DNA of 19,812 nucleotides from JBBQSU01 sp038234815 (GCA_038234815.1 JBBQSU010000062.1:1-19812), one strand, 5' to 3'; positions 1 through 8,435 are shown, counted from the stretch's first letter. The notes: generated by a model from the sequence alone, not told the origin. Made by a program: numbers and translations.

Positions 1-101
1 TCTTTCGGCAAACCTCCCAAGCTGACCACGGTGACGATTCAATGGGGGTTTCGGCGGCCGTCTTTGTCGCCGGTAAACAGCCTTTGCAGTTGCAACGAAG
101 T

Positions 102-121
102 GGTCAATCTGGTGGTTGACC
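102..121. promoter_or_regulatory. Inverted repeat upstream of the first gene cluster (possible operator)
   Basis: GGTCAA (102-107) and TTGACC (116-121) form perfect 6-bp arms around an 8-bp spacer, 34 bp before the PEP-CTERM start at 155. A dyad of this size fits a LacI- or GntR-type operator, and this cluster shows no regulator gene inside the window. The right arm, TTGACC, could also serve as a -35 element, but no good -10 follows. Arms this short can arise by chance, so this is a weak candidate. Confidence 0.25.
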
Positions 122-154
122 TGGTTCCTGGACACACTTGAATGGAGAAAAGTC

Positions 155-1009
155 ATGAAGCTTGTACAAGTCATGGGATTGGCAATCGGGTTGACTGGAG
201 TCTCGGCGCAAGCTGCGACGATCACGGAGTACTTCAACAACTATGGCACGTCCGACCTTGCCGCGAACGGCTTGGGGGCCGCTGTTGGGGGTTGGGCAGG
301 CGCGTGGATCAGTGGCACAAACTACGCGAATTATAAGGCCAACACCGCGCTCAGTTACAGCGGCAGTGGGTATACCGCCTCTCTGAACCAGACCGACACC
401 AATGACGGGACGCTCGCGGCGGGGTCTGCCGCGGGAGTGGGCAACGTCTCATTTCGCTCGCTTTCACCGGCGATGACCGGCACAGTCTGGGTGAGCAGCT
501 TGGTTAGTGTTGCCGCTAACGGCAAGGATATCCTGATGGCCATGGATACGAGCAGTATCAACACTAATTTTGTGGCTCTGCGGGGCAGCACGGGAACGGA
601 TTCGGGCAACACGCTAAAGGTCCCCGAGCCGGTGATCAAGTACAACAATGGCACCGATTCCGGCAATAACTTGACTTTCGCTGCAGGGACAACGCACTTG
701 TTTCTGCTCAAGATAGTGATGAACTACAGCGGAACATCTGACTCCGTTGACTTCTGGGTGGACCCGACGCTTGGTGCCAGCGCCCCGACCAGCGCAGCGA
801 TCTACAGCAAGAATGTCGCGGACGTCTTTGGGGTGGACTTCGGTGGGGTAGGTTTTTCGTTCGCGTCTGGAGGCGGGAGCGTGGACGCCATCCGAATCAG
901 CAATGATACCGATGGCTACGTGCAGGTAACCGGAATCCCGGAACCGGCATTGGGACTGCTGACGTGGCTGGGCTTGACCTTACCTCTCGCTCGACGAGCG
1001 CGGCGCTAA
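155..1009 (+). CDS. PEP-CTERM sorting domain protein with a lectin-like beta-sandwich
   Basis: A secreted protein of 284 aa. It has an N-terminal signal peptide (M-K-L start, hydrophobic stretch, S-A-Q-A-A at about residues 16-20) and ends with an I-P-E-P motif at 261-264, a hydrophobic segment and a closing R-R-A-R-R cluster. That tail is the PEP-CTERM signal, which exosortase recognises in families where it has been studied. The middle (about 21-255) is rich in Gly, Ser, Thr and Asn. Its D-F-W-V-D-P segment near the end looks like a concanavalin/LamG-type fold, so carbohydrate or matrix binding is plausible but unproven. I chose the ATG at 155 because GGAGAA at 144-149 is a well-placed ribosome binding site; an ATG at 116 would put extra charged residues before the signal peptide. 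The glycosidase gene follows 47 bp downstream, so the two are probably co-transcribed. No exosortase gene is in the window. Confidence 0.85.
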   Translation: MKLVQVMGLAIGLTGVSAQAATITEYFNNYGTSDLAANGLGAAVGGWAGAWISGTNYANYKANTALSYSGSGYTASLNQTDTNDGTLAAGSAAGVGNVSFRSLSPAMTGTVWVSSLVSVAANGKDILMAMDTSSINTNFVALRGSTGTDSGNTLKVPEPVIKYNNGTDSGNNLTFAAGTTHLFLLKIVMNYSGTSDSVDFWVDPTLGASAPTSAAIYSKNVADVFGVDFGGVGFSFASGGGSVDAIRISNDTDGYVQVTGIPEPALGLLTWLGLTLPLARRARR

Positions 1010-1056
1010 GTAAGCGGGTGCGATCGATCAACTCTGTGCTTTTTGGAAGGCATCAA

Positions 1057-3234
1057 ATGATGAGCCGTCTGTCGATTCTTCTTTCGTTGGGGTTGCTGCT
1101 GTCGTTGGCGGGCCGTTCCTGGGTGGCAGCCGAGGCGCCGATGGGGGCCGATGCGCCCGTGGGCACGATCAAGATTGATTTCGCCGATGCTGGCGTGATG
1201 AAGGATTTCAAACCCGTCAAGCGTTATCTGGTGCAAAATGCCCCCGGGTTTGGCGGGCAGCCGGGATTCCTATCTTCCGCAAACACCGGCACGGAGGGAG
1301 AGCAACTCTACTACACGGCCAGGAATTTTAATATCGGCGATCAGAGCGTCAAACTGGGGCTGTGCTTCCAGGCGGCCCCAGAAACGGCCGGCGGAGTCAG
1401 CCGGATCATGCTATGTCTGGCTGAAAGTACCAAAGTGAATCTAATCAGCGAGCCGAAGAAGCTGGGCATCCGCCTGTTCCGGTTGGAATCACCCAAAGAC
1501 CCGGCCCGCCCTTGGACGTTCCAGTTAACCAACGGCTTTTCCACGCGCGACATGGGTGAGCCTTTTGCGCTTTCAACGGAGGACTGGTATCGAGTGGAAG
1601 TCGAGTTTGCTCCTACCGGAGACGGCAAGAACCTGACCTTCAAGGCCAGCCTGCAGCAGTATGACAAGGCCGGAAAAGAAAAAGGTGCCCTGTTGCGCAC
1701 CGGTGAAGGAAAAACGTTGCTTTCCGTCACCCAGTACAAGATTACCCAAATGGTCGTCGGTGCGCTGGGGCAGAACAATGCCGGAGGGGCAACCGCCTTT
1801 GATGAGCTTTTGATCGACGCCCAATCCGGTAAAGCGCAGAAAACCCAAGCCGCGGCGGAAAATCCTGTTGCCGACGTTGTGTTTCCTGCAGCATCCATTG
1901 ATCCCGCAGTGCAGGCACCGCAGCGAACGCTCTTTGGCTCGGTTGGCCACGCCATTCACAATGCCAATTTTTATCCTGACAAAAAAGATACTTATTGGGA
2001 ACCGGTTAATGTTCTTGGACCGATGCTTGATGCCCGCCTGGGCTGGGTGCGGGAGGGCATGTATCAGCCTTGGTTTGCCAATCGGGAACGCAAGAACGTT
2101 GATCTTCATCGCAAGCTATTTGAAGGGTATCTGGATTTGTATCAGCGTCATGGGATGAAGGTAGTGCTATGTCTGATGGCCGTTCCTCCTAAAGACCAGT
2201 GGGTGAAGTATAACTCTGACTTTTTTGACTATGCGGCGGAATTGGTCCGCAAATACCCCTGTATCCGTGTTGTTGAAATGCACAACGAGCCGAATCTTTC
2301 CTTCTTTTGGAAGGGAACCCCCGAAGATTATGTCGCGGTGTATGGTGACGCGGCGGCTCGCGTGAAAAAAGCCCGGCCCGAAGTGCAGGTCGCGATCGGA
2401 TCGGTTTCCAGCCTTTCCTGGGAACCGGGATTGCAGTGGTTCGACAAGGTGATTGCTGCCGGCGGCCTGAATTTTGCAGATGCTGTCGCCGTCCATCCGT
2501 ACAACCGAAGTCTTCCTCCAGAAGTCGATCCACATTCGACCCTGACCCCCTCACGCCCGGGCAACCAATTCGAGGAATCCGTCCAAGCTTGGTGGCGCGC
2601 TATTTCCGCCAAAATTCCCCCAGGGAAGACGATCAAGGTTTACTTCACCGAGTTGGGTTACTCATCGCTTGGCCAGGGTGTTGCGGGAACGTCTGGGGAA
2701 AAGCAGCAGGCCGACTACCTTTCCCGTCTCATGCTCACCTATTTTCAGCTGCGCCTGAGCGGCATCCCTCTTGAGGCGGTGTTCTGGTACGACTTCAAAG
2801 ACGATGGGACCAAGACGGATAACGGCGAACACCATTTTGGCCTTATCCAGAGCGATATGTCTCGCATCAAGGATTCATACAACGCCTACCGCCAGGTGGC
2901 ATCGTATTTTGAAGACGCGGAGGGGTTTAAGGCCGATCCACTGCGTGTCCGCTCGAGCAATCTGCCGGATTCGCTGAAGTTCTATGTCTGGCGTCGAATC
3001 AGCGACAATGCGCTGGTGATTCCGTTTTGGAAGCTTTCTGAGCCGGATATCGGGCGCGAGGAGTTCCCCACGGAACTCACGTTGGAATTGCCGAAAGGTT
3101 TCGAGATCAAGACCGTGGACCTGTACGACATAAATGCTCTGGCGTCCCGTCCGGTCGGCTTTCGAGAGGACCATGGTTCCCTGGCGGTTCCGGTCCTTGC
3201 CGGTCCGCGCGCGAAATGGCTGGTCGTTCATTAG
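1057..3234 (+). CDS. Secreted clan GH-A glycoside hydrolase, GH39-like
   Basis: A 725-aa exported glycosidase. After a signal peptide (about 1-25) comes a beta-sandwich domain (about 30-262) of concanavalin-like character, then a TIM-barrel catalytic domain (about 288-640) and a small C-terminal beta domain (to 725), as is usual in clan GH-A families such as GH39 and GH30. The likely acid/base is E411 in H-N-E-P-N, at the end of barrel strand 4. The likely nucleophile is E532 in F-T-E-L-G. These two Glu residues imply a retaining mechanism. F-W-Y-D-F at the end of the barrel also fits the clan. The substrate cannot be read from sequence: xylosides, mannosides or glucosides are all possible, and the family number is tentative. 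Two adjacent ATGs (1057, 1060) follow GGAAGG at 1045-1050. The gene lies between a PEP-CTERM gene and a pseudopilin gene whose start is only 9 bp past its stop, which indicates one operon. Confidence 0.8.
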   Translation: MMSRLSILLSLGLLLSLAGRSWVAAEAPMGADAPVGTIKIDFADAGVMKDFKPVKRYLVQNAPGFGGQPGFLSSANTGTEGEQLYYTARNFNIGDQSVKLGLCFQAAPETAGGVSRIMLCLAESTKVNLISEPKKLGIRLFRLESPKDPARPWTFQLTNGFSTRDMGEPFALSTEDWYRVEVEFAPTGDGKNLTFKASLQQYDKAGKEKGALLRTGEGKTLLSVTQYKITQMVVGALGQNNAGGATAFDELLIDAQSGKAQKTQAAAENPVADVVFPAASIDPAVQAPQRTLFGSVGHAIHNANFYPDKKDTYWEPVNVLGPMLDARLGWVREGMYQPWFANRERKNVDLHRKLFEGYLDLYQRHGMKVVLCLMAVPPKDQWVKYNSDFFDYAAELVRKYPCIRVVEMHNEPNLSFFWKGTPEDYVAVYGDAAARVKKARPEVQVAIGSVSSLSWEPGLQWFDKVIAAGGLNFADAVAVHPYNRSLPPEVDPHSTLTPSRPGNQFEESVQAWWRAISAKIPPGKTIKVYFTELGYSSLGQGVAGTSGEKQQADYLSRLMLTYFQLRLSGIPLEAVFWYDFKDDGTKTDNGEHHFGLIQSDMSRIKDSYNAYRQVASYFEDAEGFKADPLRVRSSNLPDSLKFYVWRRISDNALVIPFWKLSEPDIGREEFPTELTLELPKGFEIKTVDLYDINALASRPVGFREDHGSLAVPVLAGPRAKWLVVH

Positions 3235-3243
3235 GAGAATATT

Positions 3244-3930
3244 ATGAGCCGAGCCAAAACCTCGTACGGCTTTACCCTGGTAGAACTGCTGGTGGTCATA
3301 GGAATCATTGCCATTTTAATTGCGATTCTGCTTCCGGCGCTGGCCAAGGCCCGGAGCATGGCCAAGCGGGTGCAATGCAGTTCCAACCTGCACCAGATCG
3401 GCATAGGGCTAAACAACTATCTGGTCGCCTACCGTCGCCTGCCCGTTCGCGAGACAATTTACCTGTATGAGCCGCCGCACACGTTGGGGGGATTGGAGCC
3501 GGCCGACTCGCTCCTAAAAGCCGGCGGAAGCAAGGCGATGTTTTTCTGCCCCGATAACGTTCAGGAACGCACCGCCGAAACGCAGTGGACGTCCATCCCC
3601 GGACAGCCACGGCGCATGACTTACCAATTCCCGCATTTTGTGGAGGAAAAGGTCAACAAGGCCGTGTGGCTGTTGCCCAAGCCGGACTATCGCACGCTTC
3701 GCCCTTCGTCATCTGTCATTCTGGCCGGCGATCTCTGTGTATCTCAAAATATGGCCGGTAAGTGGCTGCTGTGGAGTCATGGGGGAGCGAAAGGCCCAGC
3801 CGGGATGAACCAACTTTATGCCGATTGGTCGGTGCGATGGGTTCGCAATGAAAACGACCTGCAAGCATTTCTGCTCGTCGGGGCAGGAGCTGGAATACAG
3901 TATTGGTTCTGGTCGAATCCGGAAAAATAG
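3244..3930 (+). CDS. Pseudopilin-like protein with prepilin cleavage site and H-X9-DG-like C-terminus
   Basis: A 228-aa protein starting with a short basic leader ending in G9, then F-T-L-V-E (10-14) and a hydrophobic helix to about residue 33. This is a class III (type IV pilin/type II secretion) prepilin signal: cleavage is expected after G9, with N-methylation of F10 and E14 as the conserved mature Glu5. After the helix come C45 in a Q-C-S-S-N segment and a second Cys in F-F-C-P-D. The C-terminal segment S-H-G-G ... L-Y-A-D-W is a variant of the H-X9-DG motif found in the many planctomycete prepilin-like proteins. The product should sit in the inner membrane and may join a pseudopilus; its actual job is unknown. 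GGAG at 3233-3236 precedes the ATG, 9 bp after the hydrolase stop, so translation is probably coupled. This is the first of three such genes in the window. Confidence 0.85.
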   Translation: MSRAKTSYGFTLVELLVVIGIIAILIAILLPALAKARSMAKRVQCSSNLHQIGIGLNNYLVAYRRLPVRETIYLYEPPHTLGGLEPADSLLKAGGSKAMFFCPDNVQERTAETQWTSIPGQPRRMTYQFPHFVEEKVNKAVWLLPKPDYRTLRPSSSVILAGDLCVSQNMAGKWLLWSHGGAKGPAGMNQLYADWSVRWVRNENDLQAFLLVGAGAGIQYWFWSNPEK

Positions 3931-4217
3931 GCCGGTCGGCGGACAACAAGGGGGGGTCGGTATATATTTTGATTGATTGTGATAGGCGAATTGCAGCGCC
4001 CGCAGCAGGCCCATGGGCGGGCTTGGATGCTGCGCGTAGGCCGGCTGCAGCGCGGCTGCTTCGGGCAGACACAACTCAAGGATCGCCCCGGCGCCCTGGC
4101 GTGAGGCAGGGTGCTACAGTCGCGAGTGATCAACCGGCGGATCGGCGGATCGATCCGGGTAGCAAGCGGCGGCTTGGCCGTCAGCGGTTCTTGCCATCGG
4201 CAATGAACGATTGGCGA
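3931..4217. other. Gene-free gap between convergent genes, hairpin-rich
   Basis: A 287-bp gap between the 3' ends of two converging genes. It holds a G7 run (about 3951-3957), a large imperfect stem in which GCAGCGCCCGC (3993-4003) faces GCGGGC (about 4018-4023) and GCTGC farther on, and a compact hairpin, GCAGC-GCG-GCTGC at 4047-4059. No T-tract follows the stems, so this is not a textbook intrinsic terminator, though stems here could slow polymerase from both sides. I see no credible coding signal. Confidence 0.35.
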
Positions 4218-6482
4218 TCATGGCAATTGAACGTTGCGGGTTTCGCCTGCGGGCAGTTGCAGGCGTATCGCCTTGGTGAATCCCTGCGACGGTAGCGTCT
4301 TGGCCCGTTGCTCGTCGGTTTCGCTGGCGATGAGGACAGTGGTGTCGAACGGGGTTGGGTTCGAGATGGTCAGGTGCCCGTCGGCGGCCAATTCAGCGAG
4401 AAGGTGATCGAGCAGAAAGACGCGCCCGGCGGATCGGTCTACATACACGCTGGGCAATTCCGCGAACGAGAGCATCACGCTTACCTCGGACCAGCACGAT
4501 CCGCCGAATATTTCGCCCACGCGGATGTCGCCGGGCGTTCCGCGTTCTTCCCAGTCGCTCATGTTCACGCGCTCGTTCACCCAGCCGTCGGGCATGACCG
4601 GCCAAAGTATGTCGGGCCGGATATCGGGAATCAGCCGGTCGTTGCGCGACATGTATTGCGGCATGGCCCGAGCGATGTCGGCCAGCAGTTGCAGATAGCG
4701 GGTATCGCCGGTCGCGCGATAGAGTCGCAGGAGTGCGTCGCCGCTGCGCGTGCAGATGCCGGGCGCGCTGTGCTTGTTTTTGATGTTGGCGATGACGGTC
4801 CCGTTGGTGGTCATGCCCATTTTGCCGAAGGTGGAAAATGCGGGAAACTGGAAGTCATAAGGCACGACCCAGGTGGCAAACTGGTGGGCGGCGCAGATGG
4901 CGTCGTCGAGCCAGCGCCGGTCGCCGGTTTCTTCCCAGAGCACGATGAACATGTCGAGCAGCGAGAAGCAACTTTCGCTGTCCTGGCCCTGTAGAATGTC
5001 GCCGGGGCCGGCATTGGTGAGGGCGGGCTTGAGCGAGTGCGTTTCAAACCATGCCGCCGACGCGACGGCCACTTCAAGCCAATCAGGACGGTTATAGACC
5101 CGTGCCAATAGCGCCAGCCCTCCCGGCACACCCGCAGCCGACGCCGTCCGTGGAATGAGCATCTCCCCGGTCGCCCCCTCGAGATAGTGTCCGAATTCTC
5201 CGTGCTGGCGGAACACCCGGCACATGGCGTCGGCCACCCGCGCGACACCGTCTTTCCAGCGCTCAGCCAACTCGCTAGCCAGGGCATCGGGTGTGGCAGC
5301 ACGACTTTGATCGAACATGCGCCCGAAAATGTGCAACGCATCGCCCTGATAGCGGGTCAGGACGCGCTGCTTAAACCACCATTTCCCACGATAGTACATC
5401 GTCCTGAGCAGACCCGATTCAAATTGCCCGCCGTTCTGGAAGAGGAACTCAAACGTGCGCGCCGCCCGGCGGCGCGTCTCGGTCGTGCCGGCGGCCACGA
5501 GTGCGCGCACCGCGTTCAGCCCACCCACCCACGAGGTCTGCCAGTCCTGCGACAATTTCTCCCGCATCCCCACCGAGTAATAACCCTCGTCTTCCACCCA
5601 GTTCTGGTCATTGTATTTCCTTTCCAGGCGCTGCCAGCATTGTCCCAGAGGCACGCGATCGACGTGACTGGGTGGGGGGAGTTCAAAGCGATCTCCCGTT
5701 TGCAGGTCGAACAAGGCGCGATAAGCGTCGGCCAATGTTTTGGCGGGCCGTGTCCAGACACGCACGTCCAGCGAAAGCGTCTGCCCCGGCGATAAATCGG
5801 CCGCGCGGTCACGCGAGACAATTCCGTTGTAACGCCGGCCCTCTCGCACCCCTGGTGAAACGAACCGGCAGCGGAGGGCCTTGCGGTCGTCGGATTCGAC
5901 CAGATCGATGCCGATCTCGCCTGCCCAGGTTCGCTGGTCGGTCCCCATGATCAGCACCTGTTCCCATCGCTCGCAAAATAGAGCCACCACCGACGACGAG
6001 GTGTCACCGGAGAGGAGTTGTATCCGCGAAGGCCCGGCTGCGGGGTTGAGCTGCGGAGCTCCCGAGATGGTGACTGGCATATTGGCTGGATCGGGATACT
6101 GGGCCACGAGATCCGTCTTGTAGGGAAACTGCGGGTAACGGTTGGCTGAATAAACTGCGCCCGGGATCAACAGTTCATGGGCGATAGACCAATCAGAGAT
6201 AAGAAATTCAAGAGAAATGGCCACGCTGGAAAGGGCCGAGTCTCCGGCGGTCAGACGGACATGCGCCCGCGTAAATTTGCCCGACGGCTTTATATCGCAC
6301 TCCAGCTGCGCCTTGCCTCCGGCCATTGAGACAGGAAGCCGGGTCTGACCGGACGAAACCGCCAGTGCTTCGCGCTGGATAGGCGAGGTCCCCTCGTAGC
6401 GTGTCACGGCCATCTCGACCGACACGCCCGCGAGGGGGCAAAAGGGGATAGAACCAAGGGTCGATTGAGTAGGATTTGCCAT
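4218..6482 (-). CDS. Six-hairpin (alpha/alpha)6-barrel glycosidase-like protein, cytoplasmic
   Basis: A large soluble protein of 754 aa with no signal peptide. The N-terminal third (about 1-270) is beta-rich. From about residue 300 it switches to repeated amphipathic helix pairs with aromatic and acidic residues, such as Q-D-W-Q-T-S-W, Y-Y-R-G-K-W-W, Q-G-Q-D-S-E-S and W-E-E-T-G-D-R-R-W-L. This resembles (alpha/alpha)6-barrel enzymes of the six-hairpin glycosidase type, which cut unsaturated or simple glycosides. I cannot name a family or point to catalytic residues with confidence; Asp and Glu in D-S-E-S-C and in E-D-E-G-Y are candidates. The ATG at 6482 is chosen because a dyad sits just upstream at 6501-6518, where an operator would be expected. 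An in-frame ATG at 6557 would add 25 aa and include the dyad. Neither start has a clear Shine-Dalgarno. The gene is transcribed alone, against cluster A. Confidence 0.7.
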   Translation of the reverse strand: MANPTQSTLGSIPFCPLAGVSVEMAVTRYEGTSPIQREALAVSSGQTRLPVSMAGGKAQLECDIKPSGKFTRAHVRLTAGDSALSSVAISLEFLISDWSIAHELLIPGAVYSANRYPQFPYKTDLVAQYPDPANMPVTISGAPQLNPAAGPSRIQLLSGDTSSSVVALFCERWEQVLIMGTDQRTWAGEIGIDLVESDDRKALRCRFVSPGVREGRRYNGIVSRDRAADLSPGQTLSLDVRVWTRPAKTLADAYRALFDLQTGDRFELPPPSHVDRVPLGQCWQRLERKYNDQNWVEDEGYYSVGMREKLSQDWQTSWVGGLNAVRALVAAGTTETRRRAARTFEFLFQNGGQFESGLLRTMYYRGKWWFKQRVLTRYQGDALHIFGRMFDQSRAATPDALASELAERWKDGVARVADAMCRVFRQHGEFGHYLEGATGEMLIPRTASAAGVPGGLALLARVYNRPDWLEVAVASAAWFETHSLKPALTNAGPGDILQGQDSESCFSLLDMFIVLWEETGDRRWLDDAICAAHQFATWVVPYDFQFPAFSTFGKMGMTTNGTVIANIKNKHSAPGICTRSGDALLRLYRATGDTRYLQLLADIARAMPQYMSRNDRLIPDIRPDILWPVMPDGWVNERVNMSDWEERGTPGDIRVGEIFGGSCWSEVSVMLSFAELPSVYVDRSAGRVFLLDHLLAELAADGHLTISNPTPFDTTVLIASETDEQRAKTLPSQGFTKAIRLQLPAGETRNVQLP

Positions 6483-6500
6483 AATAAACTCAAATTTGTC

Positions 6501-6518
6501 GTGCGCAATTTGACGCAC
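6501..6518. promoter_or_regulatory. Palindrome at the 5' end of the six-hairpin glycosidase gene (possible operator)
   Basis: GTGCGCAATTTGACGCAC has perfect 5-bp arms (GTGCG and CGCAC) around an 8-bp centre, starting 18 bp upstream of the ATG at 6482 on the minus strand. The position suits a repressor site covering the transcription start. If the longer start at 6557 is used, the dyad would be coding and the idea fails. No regulator can be assigned. Confidence 0.35.
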
Positions 6519-6557
6519 AAGTAGGTGATAATGAGGCAGTTGTGCCGCAATGGCCAT

Positions 6558-7260
6558 GACCGACTCACGCGAGCGAGCCGGCGACGACGCGGCGACTATA
6601 CTCGCTAACGCCCCTTTAGGGCCAGTGCGTATGACGAATTCGCGGCAGGAGCCACTGGACCTTGGCGGGTGTCGCTATATTTTCCGAGCGGGGTTAGATT
6701 CCGTGCCACAGAACTCCGGTCGGATCCCCGGACGTGGGAAAATGAGGGTCCGACGGGTTCCGAGTGTGTCCTGCGCCGGCCTAGTCCGTGCCACGATCGG
6801 GTTCCCACCCGGCCCCGTCGGGGTCGAACGCTGTCCGTCATTTGGCGGAACAAGTGTATCGGATCTTTAGGAAAAGCAGTCACTTGAACTCATGTCCACG
6901 GGCGCACCCACCCTGTCTTTCGTCCGTTTCACGCATGGCGCGGTTCCCCGCGCCTGGCAAGCCAGTGCTTGACCGTTTGGCACAGCCCGTATGATCGGCA
7001 CGGCGTACCGCCTCGCCACTTTCGAGCCGATACACGTTTGCCAATTACGCATGACAAGCTCCTGAAATGGTGATCCGACTCTGTAAAACCCTTTCGCTAT
7101 ACCCTCTAGCCCCAAACCTGCGCGAATTAACGCCAGGTTGCGCACCATGGATTTTCGGAAATGATCAAACTCTCGTGCGCGTTTTTGGAGCAGTTCTCGC
7201 ACCACGTCGGAGGCATGGAGAAGCAGCCTAAGAAAAACGCATTTTACTCTGGGAATTCAT
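6558..7260. other. Long gene-poor region with tandem GC hairpins
   Basis: About 700 bp without a convincing gene. Open frames exist on both strands (for example minus strand 7205-6867, 112 codons), but none shows a recognisable family, and the only good ribosome binding site (AGGAG before an ATG at 7052, minus strand) opens only 61 codons. Several GC-rich stems cluster here: CGGGT-TCCC-ACCCG near 6798-6811, CCCCG-T-CGGGG near 6823-6833, GGCGCGG-TTCC-CCGCGCC at 6937-6954, and CTGGC-AA-GCCAG at 6954-6965. The stretch could be a decayed gene, a structured RNA or upstream regulatory DNA for the LacI locus; sequence alone does not decide. Confidence 0.4.
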
Positions 7261-7288
7261 TTGACAATGGTCGATGACGGGATACACT
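7261..7288 (+). promoter_or_regulatory. Sigma-70-type promoter of the LacI regulator locus
   Basis: A perfect -35, TTGACA at 7261-7266, is followed after 16 bp by the -10 TACACT at 7283-7288, which puts the transcript start near 7295. The tRNA-Leu promoter at 11429-11456 has the same two hexamers and the same spacing, which supports both. The transcript start falls inside the first of two operator-like repeats, so the regulator probably represses its own promoter. The transcript could continue through the PEP-CTERM, pseudopilin and fucosidase genes. Confidence 0.7.
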
Positions 7289-7325
7289 AACTTAAACGTC
7301 TAAGTCGTAACTTAGACGATTAAGT
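7289..7325. promoter_or_regulatory. Twin LacI-type operators
   Basis: Two copies of a 17-bp sequence with consensus AACTTARACGWYTAAGT lie at 7289-7305 and 7309-7325, agreeing at 14 of 17 positions. Each core (CTTA...CG...TAAG) is a near-palindrome centred on CG, as is typical of LacI/GalR-family operators. The centres are 20 bp apart, about two helical turns, so two dimers would sit on the same DNA face. Together the copies also form a larger dyad, CGTCTAAGT-CGTA-ACTTAGACG. They begin right after the -10 of the promoter and precede a LacI-family gene by 41 bp, so that protein is the natural ligand. I found no further copies by eye in the window. Confidence 0.7.
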
Positions 7326-7366
7326 ATAAATTAAGAACGGGAATATCGTGCCGTCGCGGAAATGTC

Positions 7367-8419
7367 ATGGGTAGAGCCGTAACCATTAAGGATATTGCCA
7401 AGCGCGTTGGCCAGAGCAACGTGACGGTTTCTTACGCCCTCCGCGGGTCGACTGAAGTCTCTGAAGCCACACGTCTGCGGGTAAAAGAGGTGGCCAGGGA
7501 GATGGGATATCGCGCCAACGGGTTTGCACGGTCGATGCAAAGCGGGCGATTCGGAAACATCGGCTTACTGTGCAGTTCCGAATCCGCCCGAAGCAACCTG
7601 CCGACAGAGCTGCTGAACGGCATTGAATCCGAATTGGCCGGAGCGAAATATCACCTCACTGTTGGCCGCTTGCCGGATGAAAAGCTGGCCAGCCAGGGCG
7701 TGGTGCCGGGATTGCTGGCCGAGTGGACCGCTGACGGATTGCTTATTAATTATCAGGAATCGATCCCTTCAAGGATGATCGAGCTGATTGAAACCGACCA
7801 TGTGCCAGCCGTCTGGATCAACAGCAAACAGCGCGACGCATGCGTGTATGCGGCCGATCTTGACGCAGGCCGCAGTGCGACCGAGCAATTGCTCCGCATG
7901 GGGCATCGCCGGATCGCCTATGTGGATTACTCGCACGGGCAACTTGATCTGGCCGAGCCGGGGGTGCATTACAGCGCCGCCGACCGGGCAGCCGGATACG
8001 AGCAGGCGATGATCGGGGCGGGTTTGCCGCCTCAGCTTATCCGGCCGGAACGCAAGGTCGCGCCGGAACTTCGTCCGCAGCTCGCTTCTGACTGGCTGGC
8101 AGCGCAAGTTCCACAGGCGCGTCCGACGGCGGTGCTCGGCTATTCCGGCAGCACGACCGCCCCCCTTTATATCGCGGCGCTGCGATTGGGTCTGCGCATC
8201 CCGGAAGACCTTTCAATCGTCAGTTTCGATGATGCAGCGATCTATATTCTTGGTCCGCGTTTGACTACCTGGGTCGTCCCGCAGCACGAAATGGGCCGGT
8301 CCGCGGCCCGGATGCTGCTTGATCGCGTCGCTGCGAAAGTTTCGCCGACCGAAACGCGACTGGCGGTGGCTTTCGATTTCGACCCCGGTCAAACCGTTAG
8401 TCCGCCGACGAATTTATGA
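7367..8419 (+). CDS. LacI/GalR-family transcriptional regulator
   Basis: A 350-aa regulator with the standard two-part layout. Residues 6-27 (T-I-K-D-I-A-K-R-V-G ... V-T-V-S-Y-A-L-R-G) are the LacI-type helix-turn-helix, followed by the hinge helix region (about 48-60). Residues about 62-340 form a periplasmic-binding-protein-like effector domain, including G-H-R-R-I-A-Y-V and S-I-V-S-F-D-D, both family hallmarks. It is expected to act as a dimer that releases DNA, or binds it, on sensing a sugar. Twin operators lie directly upstream, implying autoregulation. The genes downstream on the same strand (PEP-CTERM, pseudopilin, GH29 fucosidase) suggest the signal is fucose or a fucose-containing glycan, which is inference from context. 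GGA at 7358-7360 is a weak ribosome binding site; the length is normal for the family. Confidence 0.92.
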   Translation: MGRAVTIKDIAKRVGQSNVTVSYALRGSTEVSEATRLRVKEVAREMGYRANGFARSMQSGRFGNIGLLCSSESARSNLPTELLNGIESELAGAKYHLTVGRLPDEKLASQGVVPGLLAEWTADGLLINYQESIPSRMIELIETDHVPAVWINSKQRDACVYAADLDAGRSATEQLLRMGHRRIAYVDYSHGQLDLAEPGVHYSAADRAAGYEQAMIGAGLPPQLIRPERKVAPELRPQLASDWLAAQVPQARPTAVLGYSGSTTAPLYIAALRLGLRIPEDLSIVSFDDAAIYILGPRLTTWVVPQHEMGRSAARMLLDRVAAKVSPTETRLAVAFDFDPGQTVSPPTNL

Positions 8420-8435
8420 GATTTTTATATACCGA

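Noticed and set aside
3951..3957. G-run as a sequencing error or frameshift point
   Set aside because: It lies outside any gene, after the pseudopilin stop, so it does not break a reading frame.
6867..7205. A 112-codon minus-strand frame in the gene-poor region
   Set aside because: It starts without a ribosome binding site, has no recognisable motif and runs through perfect GC hairpins. It stays possible as a decayed gene but is not supported enough to call.
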